64,000 nucleotides of DNA. Origin: JAFGJQ01 sp052034525. Lineage in GTDB: Bacteria; Planctomycetota; Phycisphaerae; UBA1845. The position numbers were made by a program, and so were the translations under genes. The stretch covers positions 46,788-110,787 of the forward strand of contig JBPOIK010000008.1 in assembly GCA_052034525.1 (NCBI GenBank). The letters are read 5' to 3'. This document shows positions 34,838 to 44,104 of this stretch, piece by piece (the first letter of the stretch is position 1; the number at the start of each line of letters is the position of its first letter). The notes beneath the pieces were generated by a model. The model worked only from the letters and a program-made list of their open reading frames with translations, was not told the origin of the DNA and made no database searches.

Positions 34838-36295
34838 CTACGAGCCGTCATTCGCACGCCAGCGCACCACCGGTTTGCGGGCGGCGGCCACCTCGTCCAG
34901 TCGGCCGATCGGCATCCGATGCGGGGCCGTGCGGAGCGTCTCCGGACTCTTTTCCGCCTCGTCGGCCAGCGTCAGGAGCACGTCGCAGAACCGGTCCAGC
35001 GTGCGTTTGGACTCGGTCTCCGTGGGTTCGATCATCAGGCAATGATGGATGGGCCAGCTCATGGTCGGCGGATGGATGTGGTAATCCAGCAGCCGCTTGG
35101 CGAAATCCACTTCGCGGACCTCCGTGCGATCGAAATCCGGTACAGTGATGAACTCGTGCGCATACGGCGGCGGGAACGGCATGGCGTACCGATGCCGGAT
35201 CCGGGCGGCCACATAGTTCGCCGCCAGCACGGCCTTCTCGGACGCGCTGCGCAGCCCCTGAGCCCCCAGCGCCCGGAAATACGCATACGCTCGCACCAGC
35301 ACCCCGATCTGCCCGTAGAACGACCGCACCTTGCCGATGCTTTTGGGGCGGTCGTGGTCCCAGCCATATGTGCCGTTGTCCCGCCGCACGACCACCGGCA
35401 CCGGCAGAAACGGCCGCAGATGCTCGGCCACGCCCACCGGGCCAGCGCCCGGACCCCCGCAGCCGTGCGGCGTGCTGAACGTCTTGTGGGTGTTGTAGTG
35501 CATGACATCGACGCCGAAATCGCCCGGCCGGGTGATGCCCATGACGGCGTTCATGTTCGCGCCGTCCAGATAAACCTGCGCACCGGCCTGGTGCAGCAGC
35601 TCGGCGATGTCGCCGATCTGGTTGTCGAACTTGCCACACGTGTTCGGGTTGGTGATCATCAGGGCGGCGGTGTCGGCGTCGACCTTGCTTCGCAGGTCAT
35701 CCATGTCCACCCGGCCATCGGAGCGTGACTTCACGGTGACCAGCGTGTTGCCGCACACCATGCACGTGGCGGGGTTGGTGCCGTGGGCGGTGTCGGGCGT
35801 GAGCACCTTCGAGCGCTTCTGGCCACGGTCGCGGTGGTACGCATTGATGATGAGCAGCCCGGTCAACTCGCCGTGGGCGCCGGCGGCCGGCTGGAGCGAG
35901 ACCTCAGCCATGCCGCCGACCTCTGCCAGATACTCGGCCAGCCGGTGCATCATTTCCAGCAGGCCCTGCACGTCTTCATCGCGCTGATAGGGATGCAGAT
36001 CGGCCACGCCGGAAAGGGCGAGGGCCTTTTCGTTCACCCGCGGGTTGTACTTCATGGTGCAACTGCCCAGCGGGTAAAACTGCTGGTCGATGCTGAAAAG
36101 CCGGTGGGCCAGGGCGGTGTAGTGACGCACCAGGTCCAGCGGCCCGATCTCCGGCAGTGGCGGCGGCGCATCCGCCAGAAGGGCCCTGGGAATGACGGCC
36201 TCCGGTCTGACAGGCGGCACATCCGTATCCGGCATCGCCACGGCGGTCTGGCCGGGGCTGGAGATTTCGAACAACAGGGGTTCTTCGGTGATCAT
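34838..36295 (-). CDS. gcvPB: Glycine dehydrogenase (decarboxylating) subunit 2, GcvPB
   Basis: This is the C-terminal half of the glycine-cleavage P-protein, made as a separate subunit, as in many bacteria. It binds PLP: THKTFSTPHGCGGPG places the Schiff-base lysine near residue 272. PLGSCTMKYNPR, the AAGAHGELTGL loop and PNTCGKFD are characteristic. The 485-residue length matches GcvPB. The start is the ATG at 36295, with AAGGA 7 nt upstream; the open frame runs further upstream but carries unrelated sequence. gcvPA, gcvT and gcvH are not in the window. The LipM-like gene lies 44 nt downstream. Confidence 0.94.
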   Translation of the reverse strand: MITEEPLLFEISSPGQTAVAMPDTDVPPVRPEAVIPRALLADAPPPLPEIGPLDLVRHYTALAHRLFSIDQQFYPLGSCTMKYNPRVNEKALALSGVADLHPYQRDEDVQGLLEMMHRLAEYLAEVGGMAEVSLQPAAGAHGELTGLLIINAYHRDRGQKRSKVLTPDTAHGTNPATCMVCGNTLVTVKSRSDGRVDMDDLRSKVDADTAALMITNPNTCGKFDNQIGDIAELLHQAGAQVYLDGANMNAVMGITRPGDFGVDVMHYNTHKTFSTPHGCGGPGAGPVGVAEHLRPFLPVPVVVRRDNGTYGWDHDRPKSIGKVRSFYGQIGVLVRAYAYFRALGAQGLRSASEKAVLAANYVAARIRHRYAMPFPPPYAHEFITVPDFDRTEVREVDFAKRLLDYHIHPPTMSWPIHHCLMIEPTETESKRTLDRFCDVLLTLADEAEKSPETLRTAPHRMPIGRLDEVAAARKPVVRWRANDGS

Positions 36296-36810
36296 TCCGG
36301 GTTCCTTATCTGTCGCCTGCGCTATCGCTTCCGACAACCGCGGATTATAGAAACCACCCGTGGGGTATGCCAAGGGATCCTGGAACGCCGGCCGGGCGAT
36401 CATGCCGCTGGCGCTCGATGCTCGATAGATGTTCGTGTGCAAGAAGTGCAACCGCTCCGGGTGGCACTTGTACGGCATGCAGGGCCGGACTCCGGTTGCG
36501 GCGCCCGCGGAGGCGGATCGGGTCGTATGGGCGTTTGCCCGAACGGTGCGACCGGCTTTGCGGCGAGTGGCTGCCAGAAAGTGGCCGGGAGGTGCGTTCC
36601 GCGCCCTCACTCGAGTTCTACCGCAACGACCCACAGAACACGCCGCCGGAGGATCTGCTTACCGACGTACACATGCCCCTGGCCCCCCGTTAAGCAAAGA
36701 CAATCGGGGCAGCGCTGTTCGTAGCAGCGCTGCCCCGGTTCAGATGCAGCGTTCAAGCCATCGGAACCGAGAAGGGATTCTCAGTCCCGGGAGTCGTTCG
36801 GTCGCTACTG
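36296..36810. other. Intergenic region between gcvPB and groEL
   Basis: The gap holds the groEL terminator (36705-36737) and should also contain the gcvPB promoter on the minus strand further left. No convincing gene or riboswitch is seen; I found no glycine-riboswitch-like tandem aptamer. Confidence 0.5.
36705..36737 (-). terminator. Rho-independent terminator of groES-groEL
   Basis: Arms CGGGGCAGCGCTG (36705-36717) and CAGCGCTGCCCCG (36725-36737) pair perfectly over 13 bp around a 7-nt loop. On the minus strand they are followed by ATTGTCTTTGC, a modest U-rich tail. It lies about 75 nt past the groEL stop. On the plus strand there is no U-tract. Confidence 0.75.
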
Positions 36811-38481
36811 CTACATCATCCCCCCCATGCCTCCCATGCCGCCCATGCCTCCCATGCCGCCGCCGGGCATCGGCTTGTCCTTCTTCTCCTTGATTTCGGA
36901 GATGGCGGCTTCGGTGGTCAGCAGCAGGCCGGCCACGGACGCGGCGTTCTGCAGTGCGATCCGCTCCACCTTGGTCGGCACGAGCACGCCCATGTCGATC
37001 ATGTTGCCGTACTCGTCCGTCAGGGCGTTATAGCCGAAGTTCACATCCTTCGATTCCGACACCTTCTGCCAGACGATCGAGCCGTCCTTTCCGCCGTTTG
37101 CGGCAATTTGCCGGATCGGGGTGGACAGGGCCCTGCGGACGATTTCCACGCCCGTCTTCTGATCGCCCCTGAGCTTCTTGGCCAGGTCGTCGAGCACCTT
37201 GGACGCCCGGATCGGGGCCACGCCGCCGCCGGGCAGAATGCCCTCTTCGACAGCCGCCCGACAGGCGTGCAGAGCGTCTTCCACGCGGGCCTTGCGTTCC
37301 TTCATCTCGACCTCGGTGGCCGCCCCCACGTTGACCTGGGCCACGCCGCCGGAAAGCTTCGCCAGACGCTCTTCCAGCTTCTCGCGGTCGTAGTCGCTGG
37401 TAGTGGCGTCGATTTCGTTCTTGATCTGCTCGATGCGGCCCTTGATCTTGGCGGTCTCGCCCGCGCCCTCGATGATGGTGGTCGTATCCTTGTCGAGCTT
37501 CACCCGCTTGGCCCGGCCCAGGTCGGAAAGCTGAATGTTCTCCAGCTTCATGCCGATGTCCTCGAAGATCGCCTTGCCGCCGACCAGCACGGCAATGTCC
37601 TCGAGCATGGCCTTGCGACGATCGCCGAAACCGGGCGCCTTGACCGCGGCCACGTTCAGCGTGCCCCGCAGCTTGTTCACCACGAGGGTGGCCAGGGCCT
37701 CGCCCTCCACGTCCTCCGCGATGATCAGCAGCGGCTTGCCCGCCTGCGAAACCTTCTCCAGGATCGGGACCAGATCCTTGACCGACGATATCTTTTTCTC
37801 GTGGATCAGGACGAAGGGCTTGTCCAGGTCGCAGGTCAGCTCTTCGTAGTTGTTCATGAAGTGGGGTGAGAGATAGCCCTTGTCGAACTGCATGCCCTCG
37901 ACCAGCTCCACCTCGATCTCCAGCGAGCGCCCCTCCTCGACCGTGATGACGCCGTCCTTGCCCACCTTGCTCATCGCGTAGGCGATCTGCTTGCCGATCT
38001 CCTCTTCCTGGTTCGCGGCGGCCGTGCCCACCTGGGCGATCTGCTTGTCGCCCTTGGGCGGCGGAGGAATGGGGGTGGAGATGCGGGCCAGTTCGTCGAC
38101 CACAGCCTGAACGGCCGCGTCGATGCCGCGCTTGAGCTCCATGGAATCGGCGCCGGCCGCGACGTTCTTGAGGCCCTCCGTGTAGATGGCCTCGGCGTAA
38201 ATGGTGGCGGTGGTGGTGCCGTCGCCGGCCACGCTGCTCGTCTTGCTGGCCACTTCGCGGACCATCTGGGCGCCCATGTTCTCATAGGCGTCTTCCAGCT
38301 CGATCTCTTTGGCCACGGTCACGCCGTCCTTGGTGACGGTCGGCGAGCCGAACGATTTCTCGAGTACGACGTTCCGGCCGCGCGGGCCGAGCGTCACTCT
38401 CACCGCACGGGTCAGCTTCTCGACCCCGCGACGGATCGCATCACGCGCTTCCGAATCGTACGCTATCTTCTTGGCAGCCAT
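36811..38481 (-). CDS. groEL: Chaperonin GroEL
   Basis: GroEL is the 60-kDa ring chaperonin that folds proteins in the cytoplasm with GroES. The 556-residue protein starts MAAKKIAYDSEARDAIRRGV and has the hallmark GDGTTTATIYAEA, the ATP-binding LGPRGRNVVLEKSFG and a Gly-Met-rich C-terminal tail (four GGM units). The start is the ATG at 38481, not the upstream in-frame codon at 38556. GroES ends about 100 nt upstream, with which it forms the usual groES-groEL operon. A strong terminator follows. The tail fits an ordinary Group I chaperonin. Confidence 0.98.
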   Translation of the reverse strand: MAAKKIAYDSEARDAIRRGVEKLTRAVRVTLGPRGRNVVLEKSFGSPTVTKDGVTVAKEIELEDAYENMGAQMVREVASKTSSVAGDGTTTATIYAEAIYTEGLKNVAAGADSMELKRGIDAAVQAVVDELARISTPIPPPPKGDKQIAQVGTAAANQEEEIGKQIAYAMSKVGKDGVITVEEGRSLEIEVELVEGMQFDKGYLSPHFMNNYEELTCDLDKPFVLIHEKKISSVKDLVPILEKVSQAGKPLLIIAEDVEGEALATLVVNKLRGTLNVAAVKAPGFGDRRKAMLEDIAVLVGGKAIFEDIGMKLENIQLSDLGRAKRVKLDKDTTTIIEGAGETAKIKGRIEQIKNEIDATTSDYDREKLEERLAKLSGGVAQVNVGAATEVEMKERKARVEDALHACRAAVEEGILPGGGVAPIRASKVLDDLAKKLRGDQKTGVEIVRRALSTPIRQIAANGGKDGSIVWQKVSESKDVNFGYNALTDEYGNMIDMGVLVPTKVERIALQNAASVAGLLLTTEAAISEIKEKKDKPMPGGGMGGMGGMGGMGGMM

Positions 38482-38584
38482 GGTTCGTGTAGTCTCCGTT
38501 GTGTTGGGGGCGGGTGGACCCGCCCGGGTTCCGCATGGGGAGATCGCACCGGACAACGCCGGCGCCGTCCGATCGGCGGATCAT

Positions 38585-38881
38585 CTACTCGATGATGGCC
38601 AGGACATCGGACTCGTCCATAATCAGCAATTCCTCGCCGTTGATTTTGATTTCGGTGCCGGCATAGCTGGTGAAGAGCACCTGGTCGTCTTTCTTGACCT
38701 GCATCTTGCTGCGCTCGCCCGAGTCCAGCATCCGTCCATTCCCCACCGCCTGCACGATGCCGCGCTTGGGTTTCTCCTGGGCAGTGTCCGGCAGAACGAT
38801 GCCGCCCGCCGTCTTCTCTTCCGCGCTGACCCGCTTGACGATGACCTTGTCGCCCAAGGGTCGAAGAGCCTGCTTTGCCAT
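38585..38881 (-). CDS. groES: Co-chaperonin GroES
   Basis: The 98-residue protein is GroES, the heptameric lid of the GroEL ring. It starts MAKQALRPLGDKVIVKRV, contains the mobile-loop region (EEKTAGGIVLPDTAQEKP) and ends with the usual EELLIMDESDVLAIIE. AAGGAG lies 11 nt before the ATG at 38881. It is the first gene of the groES-groEL operon. Upstream, a single half of a CIRCE-like element (GAGTGCTGG) overlaps the Shine-Dalgarno, but no second half is present, so HrcA control is not supported by the sequence. Confidence 0.97.
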   Translation of the reverse strand: MAKQALRPLGDKVIVKRVSAEEKTAGGIVLPDTAQEKPKRGIVQAVGNGRMLDSGERSKMQVKKDDQVLFTSYAGTEIKINGEELLIMDESDVLAIIE

Positions 38882-39237
38882 TGACGCCAGCACTCCTTTC
38901 TTGCGGGGCGGCGCTGGTGGCCGCCCGTACCGTTCAACTCAACTTCCGGCACCCGATCGGCCAACTCTCCGGCGAGCGCCCATAGCGCCCCGCATTCGAC
39001 GCGGCGCGCAACGTATCCGTCGATGTCCCGAGCATCCACGATGCCAGAACGGAATGAGACTTGGTTGCCGGCTGACGGCATGTCGTAATGTTTTAATCGA
39101 CAGTCGGTTATGGACGAGTCCGGTCGTCCGTCGAAGGAGGTTCGGCCGCCCGCGGCGCGCCTGGGTTCCTGTCAATCGGGCGGCGGGCCGGGCACCCGCC
39201 TGCCATATTGGCACGGACAGACGGAACCGTGCGGATG
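38882..39237. other. Upstream region of groES
   Basis: About 356 nt between the antiporter stop and the groES start, both on the minus strand, must carry the groES promoter. No close match to the sigma-32 or sigma-70 consensus was found, and no full CIRCE element is present. No gene is seen. Confidence 0.45.
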
Positions 39238-41046
39238 TCAATCGTCGCAGTGGTATTCGTGGAGCACCCGAAGAAGGTCGCGTTCTTCCACGATGCCCAC
39301 GGGCCGTCGGCTGCCCGTCTTCTCGACGACGGGCAGGGAACCGATGTCGGCGGTTCGGAAAACGTCCAGCAATTCGCTGAGGGGCAGGTCCGTGGGCACG
39401 GCGGGAGTGGACCCGTCGGCTAAGTCCACCGCCGTGACCAGATCGCGCAGCACCGGATCGTCGATCATGTCGTGGATGTCGGAGAAATGGATGACCCCCA
39501 GCAGTTCGTCCGTCTCGTTCACCACGGGGAAATGGTTGTCACGGGATTTCTCTACGAAATGCAGCACGTCGCTCAGCGACGCCCGCGCGGGCAGGAACTT
39601 CACGTTGGTTCGCATGATGTGGCGCACCTGGAGCGAGGCGAGGTCCAGCAGTCGTTCGGGGCGCGACAACCCGAACGCCCGGGCCAAAGCGCCCAGAGTC
39701 AACAGCGTGATGGACTCGCCCTCTGCGGCGACGGCCCGTGAACGGCGAAGCAACGTGATGGCCTTGACCTCTCCGCTGCGCCGCAGCACGGACTTCTCGA
39801 GCACGGGGCCGAAGAGTTCGAACACGACGATGGCTCCCAGGACGATCTCCTGGAACTTCTGGCCGGCGGGTTCCCCCCAATTCAGGGATACGAAATGCAC
39901 CATGCCGATCGCAATCGAGGCCTGGCACAGCAGCGCCTGACCCAGGTATGGCTTGAGGCCCTCCGCGTCGCCGGTCCAGCGGCGACCAAGAACGCATCCC
40001 GCCAGTTTGCCCGTCGCCCGGCAGGCCACGTACGCCGCGCCGAAGAGCCCCAATCGCGGCAGGTGCGACACGTGCAGATCGTAGCCGGCCAGGGCGAAGA
40101 AGCCGACGAACACCGGGCCGCCAAGGGTCTCGATCGCCGCGAAGAGCTTCTGGGCGTCAATGGCAACGTTGCCGAAGACGGCGCCGATCACCAGCGCGGT
40201 CAACTGGGTGTTGTAGGCGATGCCGTACTGTTCCTGCAGATGCTGTTCGCCGGTTCCCAGCACGATGAACAGGGCGAAAAAAATCAGCAGCGTTTCCCCC
40301 AGCGGAAGCCGGGCGTGGGCAATGCTCACCACGAGGCCCAGCAACAGACCCAGGACCAGGCTGCCCAGCGTGATGCTCAACGACCCGGCCAGCAGACCGC
40401 CGGTGCCGTGGGTCGGCTGAATCAGGTTCAAGGCCACGAGCACCTGAAAAACCACGTGCGAGAGCACGATCGCGACGCTGCTGCTGATCGCCGTGAGCGT
40501 CAGGATCGCATCACTCATCGGGCCCTTCGCCTCGTACTCGTGAAGCACGTAGAGCGTGGCCGCCGGCGCGGTTTCCACCGCGACGCTCGCCAGGAGCAGG
40601 CACAGCGCGGGCAGGGCCGCCCCGCGAAGGTCCGGCTCGGTCAGATGGCCCACCGCCCATGTCCCCAGGAAGACCAGGCAGAACACCACGGCGCACTCGG
40701 CCAGCGACACCTTCAGAACGCGGCGACCCACGGCCCGCAGATGCGTTCGCTCAAAAACGGACCCCAGCGAGAAGAGAATCAGGCCCAGGGCCAGGTCTTT
40801 GACCGCCGACAAAGGCTTTACTGCCTCGGCCAGTCGTTGCGCGTTGGCACTGTCCGGCACGGCGTCGTATGCGAAATGGACGATGGCGTGAAGCGCCGTG
40901 CCGGCCAGCAGATACCCCACGATGCGGGGGATCCGGACCATCCGGGCCAGATGCCCGGCGATGATGGCCGCCCCCAACAAGAGCCCGAACATCATCCCGG
41001 GCCCCGGCATGTGGGCGAGAAGACCGTGATGCTCAAGTGTCGGCAT
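39238..41046 (-). CDS. CPA2-family cation/proton antiporter with CBS domains
   Basis: The 602-residue protein has about twelve N-terminal membrane helices of the Kef/CPA2 sodium/hydrogen exchanger type (IVGYLLAGTALHAIVHF, ALGLILFSLGSVFE and others, to about residue 415). After a linker, two CBS domains follow: HIMRTNVKFLPARASLSDVL with HFPVVNETDELLGVIH, then LPLSELLDVFRTADIGSLPVVE with VGIVEERDLLRVL. CBS pairs usually bind adenine nucleotides and regulate transport. No TrkA-N/RCK domain is visible. The ATG at 41046 lies 13 nt after an AGGA. It is a single gene upstream of groES on the same strand and could help with pH or potassium balance; this is inference. Confidence 0.88.
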   Translation of the reverse strand: MPTLEHHGLLAHMPGPGMMFGLLLGAAIIAGHLARMVRIPRIVGYLLAGTALHAIVHFAYDAVPDSANAQRLAEAVKPLSAVKDLALGLILFSLGSVFERTHLRAVGRRVLKVSLAECAVVFCLVFLGTWAVGHLTEPDLRGAALPALCLLLASVAVETAPAATLYVLHEYEAKGPMSDAILTLTAISSSVAIVLSHVVFQVLVALNLIQPTHGTGGLLAGSLSITLGSLVLGLLLGLVVSIAHARLPLGETLLIFFALFIVLGTGEQHLQEQYGIAYNTQLTALVIGAVFGNVAIDAQKLFAAIETLGGPVFVGFFALAGYDLHVSHLPRLGLFGAAYVACRATGKLAGCVLGRRWTGDAEGLKPYLGQALLCQASIAIGMVHFVSLNWGEPAGQKFQEIVLGAIVVFELFGPVLEKSVLRRSGEVKAITLLRRSRAVAAEGESITLLTLGALARAFGLSRPERLLDLASLQVRHIMRTNVKFLPARASLSDVLHFVEKSRDNHFPVVNETDELLGVIHFSDIHDMIDDPVLRDLVTAVDLADGSTPAVPTDLPLSELLDVFRTADIGSLPVVEKTGSRRPVGIVEERDLLRVLHEYHCDD

Positions 41047-41136
41047 GGCGCGATTTCTTCCTCGCCGCGATCGGCACGGGCGAGAGTTGAAGGGGACCGC
41101 GCCCGCTTGTCAATTCGCGACCCGAGGCGAAACGAG

Positions 41137-41634
41137 TCAGCGCAACGGACCTTTGCCGGAGAGCCGCCGCAGCATGGCGATCTGCCCGGCGTGAAACGCC
41201 TCGTGCGTGACGGCCATGCTCACCGCTTTCTCCTTGGTGGTGAACACCGAATCCGGCTCTCCGTCCACCGGCCCGGACAGCTCCTCCGCCGACATCACGG
41301 ACACGGCGGCGACGGCCTCTGCGTGGACGCGGTCGAACAGGGCACGCAGCTCCGAGACCGGGGGGTGGGCGGCGGCATCCGCCACGGGCGACGATCCGAT
41401 GCCGAACCGCTCACGGAAATCCGTCGGCAGGCATTCCTCGAAAGCCTTCCCCAGACAGCGGACGTGGATCAGGTAGGCGATCGAGCTCGTCAGGTGCCCC
41501 ACCTGCCAGGCCACGTGCGTATGTCCGGCCGCGGACATGTCAAACCAGGTGGATTCGGGGATGTCGTCCAGGAGGGACAGTGTCCATCGTCGTGCCGCCT
41601 GCAGTTGATCTGCCAGCAGTTCCACTTTGTTCAT
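41137..41634 (-). CDS. DinB-family protein
   Basis: The 165-residue protein has the DinB/DUF664 four-helix bundle pattern: WQVGHLTSSIAYLIH near residue 40 and THEAFHAGQIAMLRR near residue 145 supply the three histidines that bind a metal. DinB-like proteins are varied; some transfer mycothiol or bacillithiol, others have no known activity. The ATG at 41634, with AAAGGA 6 nt upstream, is used; a longer in-frame start at 41820 would add unrelated sequence that overlaps the divergent gene. The gene is divergent from the Dus gene, whose start is about 145 nt away. Confidence 0.85.
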   Translation of the reverse strand: MNKVELLADQLQAARRWTLSLLDDIPESTWFDMSAAGHTHVAWQVGHLTSSIAYLIHVRCLGKAFEECLPTDFRERFGIGSSPVADAAAHPPVSELRALFDRVHAEAVAAVSVMSAEELSGPVDGEPDSVFTTKEKAVSMAVTHEAFHAGQIAMLRRLSGKGPLR

Positions 41635-41779
41635 GCTGAATCCTTTCTTGCGCGTCTGCGCCGGGCCGGGAGGAACCGTCGGCCCGCTATCGTGGCGATC
41701 CCGCGGACCGGTAGAATACGCCTCGATCGCCGTCGGGATCAAGAGCCGACGGACCGAGTATCCTGGAGTTGATCGCATC

Positions 41780-42769
41780 GTGTTGACCATCGGCCCCGTG
41801 CACCTTGCCCATCCGTTCACCCAGGCCGCCTTGAGCGGCTACAGTGACCTGCCCATGAGGCGGGTGGCGCGGCGGCATGGCGCCGCATATGCACTCGGAC
41901 AGGTGGCGCTCGGCAGAAATATCGCCCATGCCAGCGACTGGCAGCGGCGGCTGCTTCACGTCCCCGCGGACGACCATCCGGTCGGGGCCCAGCTCATGGG
42001 CAGCGATCCTCGCGAGTTCGGACCGGCCGCCCGTGCCCTGGCAGACGCCGGATACGACGTGATCGACATCAACTTCGGCTGCCCCGTGCACAAGGTAGTC
42101 CGTCGGTGTCGCGGCGGCTGGCTGCTGGCCGATCCGCCCGTCGCTCTGGAGATTGTTCAGCGGGTTCTGGATGCGGTCGGCGGGCAGCGACCGGTGACGG
42201 TCAAAATGCGCTGCGGGCTGGACGACACGCCGGACAGCGAGCGACGGTTCTTCACGATTCTGGAGGGTGTGTTCGATCGCGGCGCGGCGGCGGTGACGGT
42301 ACATGGTCGGACCGTGCGGCAGCGATACGCCGGCCCCAGCGCGTGGGGGTTTCTCGGCCGGGTCAAACGGCACGTGGGCGACCGGGTGATTCTGGGCAGC
42401 GGAGATCTGCTTCGTCCCGCGGACGCGGTGGCCATGCTGCGCACCACCGGTGTGGATGGCGTCTCGCTGGCGCGGGGGGCGATCGGCAACCCATGGATTT
42501 TCCGAGAGTGCGTCGCCCTCTGGGCGGGTTTGCCGCAGCCCCCGCCGCCGTCGCCGGCGGAACTGTACGCAACCGTGCGGGACCACTTTCGCGAAGCGGT
42601 GGAGTGCTACGGGCCCGGCCACGGCGGGATGATCATGCGGCGCCACGCGATGCGGTACAGCCGTTTCCACCCGTCTCCGCGAAAGGCGCGCGCGGCGTTC
42701 AACGCCATGAAAGAGCCGGGCGCCTTTGCCGCCCTGCTGGACACGTGGTTCGCGCCGCCCGGGCCATAG
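41780..42769 (+). CDS. tRNA-dihydrouridine synthase family protein
   Basis: The 329-residue flavoenzyme reduces uridine to dihydrouridine in tRNA. It shows the Dus signatures: AALSGYSDLPMRRVARRHG, GAQLMGSDPREF, DINFGCPVHKVVR with the catalytic Cys, VTVKMRCGLDD and VHGRTVRQRYAGPS. The FMN-binding GSGDLLRPADA and GVDGVSLARGAIGNPWIF follow. It resembles the DusB type. The start is GTG at 41780, with GGAG about 11 nt upstream, aligned with where homologues begin (LTIGPVHLAHPF); no ATG fits. It is divergent from the DinB gene and 12 nt before the convergent DUF1573 gene. Confidence 0.92.
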   Translation: MLTIGPVHLAHPFTQAALSGYSDLPMRRVARRHGAAYALGQVALGRNIAHASDWQRRLLHVPADDHPVGAQLMGSDPREFGPAARALADAGYDVIDINFGCPVHKVVRRCRGGWLLADPPVALEIVQRVLDAVGGQRPVTVKMRCGLDDTPDSERRFFTILEGVFDRGAAAVTVHGRTVRQRYAGPSAWGFLGRVKRHVGDRVILGSGDLLRPADAVAMLRTTGVDGVSLARGAIGNPWIFRECVALWAGLPQPPPPSPAELYATVRDHFREAVECYGPGHGGMIMRRHAMRYSRFHPSPRKARAAFNAMKEPGAFAALLDTWFAPPGP

Positions 42770-42781
42770 CCCGGGATTCGT

Positions 42782-44104
42782 TCATCCCCCCTGTGTGGCG
42801 ACCGGCGCCGGTTGTGTGGTCGGCGGCGGCTTGCGGATGGACGGCGGAATGGCGCTGGGGGGAGCCGTACCGTCGGTCGGGGCAGCCCTCCGGGTCGGCG
42901 GGGTGACCCGCGCGGCCTGAGGACGCGCGGGGGACGTCGCCTGATACATCACCTGCACCACCACCTGGGGCATGTCCGGATCATCCGTCTTGACGATCAT
43001 GTCGTCTCGACCCATCCGGGGTTTGTACTTGTCCGTCACGGTGAGCAGCACCTGCTGCCGGTTGTTCTGCTCCACGATCTCGGCCTTCAGGGCCGGATTC
43101 GCAATGGAGGCTTCCAGAAGTCGGCCGGGCTTGTTGTCGTCCCACTGAAAGCTGATGCGCTGCTGCCAGTCGGGCTTGACGTCCACCGGGATATTCAGTC
43201 GAGCGGGCACGGCCGACACGCGGGGCACGATCGTGGCATACAACCCCACCTCTGCCACCGGGGCCTGCTCAACGCCGGTCTCCAGCTCAATCTTGTCTCG
43301 GAAGAATTGGGCCTTGAACGGTGGTGCGACGGTGACTTCCAGCTCGTATTCCTCGCCCGCTTTCAGCTCTCGCAGTTCCGCCTGAATGGCCGGGTTCTTG
43401 ATCTCCTTCAGTTTCAAATGGAGGGGGCCGCCGTCGCCTCGCGTGATTTTGGCCGTTTGGGGCGGCGAGCTCTCCCGGCGCGAAATGCGGCCGAAATTGA
43501 CCATCACCGGTGTGATGTTCAAGGCATCGAGCACCTGCGCACGGCACGTAAGCTGTACCACGGGGTTCGTCGGGTCGTTCGTAGAAACCTGAATGGCTCG
43601 GGTGAACGTGCCCTTATGCCTGCCACAATTGATGGTGACAGAGAACAACTCGCTCTGCCCCGGCTTGATTACACGGTCGGACCGACCGTTATAGCGAGTC
43701 CCTCACCCCCCCGGCTTGGCGTTGATCTTCAGATCCGCGGTTCCCTCGTTGCGGATGGTGAAGTCAAAGGTCAGGTTCGTGTTGGCCTGCCGCCAGACCG
43801 GCTCGAGTTCGACTACCATCTTGTCGCAAGCCCATTTCGCGTTGGGATCCGGAGCATATTCGGAGCGAGGCCCCTGGACCGCTGGCCGGGCAGGCTGAAC
43901 CGTCCGCTGGGCCGGAGCGCCAACCGCGCCCGGCGGGGAGGGCGCCTCGTCCTTCTTCGGATCCGTGGCTTCCAGAGTGGGCGGAGCGGTCGGTTGCGTG
44001 GTCGGCGGATCGGCCCAGACCCCCGCCGCCACAACGCAGATCAGCCACAGTCCCAAGGCGACCGTCGGTCGCCGGATGTCTTGAGGGTTCGATCGAGAAT
44101 GCAT
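42782..44104 (-). CDS. Secreted DUF1573-family protein interrupted by one in-frame TGA
   Basis: The conceptual product is 440 codons, with a TGA at 43703-43705 near codon 134. Before it come a signal peptide (GLWLICVVAAGVWA), a Pro/Thr linker (PPTTQPTAPPT) and the start of a DUF1573 domain (TFDFTIRNEGTADLKINAKPGG). After the TGA, the same frame continues the domain without a break (GTRYNGRSDRVIKPGQ, then STNDPTNPVVQL). Up- and downstream parts share frame and composition; both other frames hit stops quickly, so this is not a frameshift. The tail ends with more DUF1573-like repeats and a Pro/Thr-rich C-terminus. The stop is at the family's CGC position. The options are selenocysteine/readthrough, a nonsense mutation or a sequencing error. 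The ATG at 44104 has GGAG 6 nt upstream. Confidence 0.65.
43673..43689 (-). other. SECIS-like hairpin downstream of the in-frame TGA
   Basis: On the minus strand ACGGTCGG and CCGACCGT flank a single T: an 8-bp perfect stem, or a 6-bp stem with the loop GGTCC. It starts 14 nt after the TGA and its GGTC apex is about 20-23 nt after it, within the distance known for bacterial SECIS elements, which favour a G/GU at the loop. A second, outer pairing (43693-43699 with 43648-43654, 7 bp) could enclose it. Function is inferred from position only. Confidence 0.4.

Noticed and set aside
36296..36700. Glycine riboswitch upstream of gcvPB
   Set aside because: No tandem aptamer-like structure was seen in the region before the gcvPB start.
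36429..36893. Plus-strand frame of about 150 codons beside groEL
   Set aside because: It runs over the groEL terminator and antisense to the Gly-Met tail, with no ribosome-binding site and no family similarity.
38882..38905. CIRCE element (HrcA site) upstream of groES
   Set aside because: Only one half-like sequence (GAGTGCTGG) is present, overlapping the Shine-Dalgarno; the partner TTAGCACTC at the 9-nt spacing is missing.
43690..43720. Frameshift as the cause of the interrupted DUF1573 gene
   Set aside because: The G7 run next to the TGA invites an indel error, but adding or removing one base leads to other stops soon after, and the two halves of the domain are already in the same frame.
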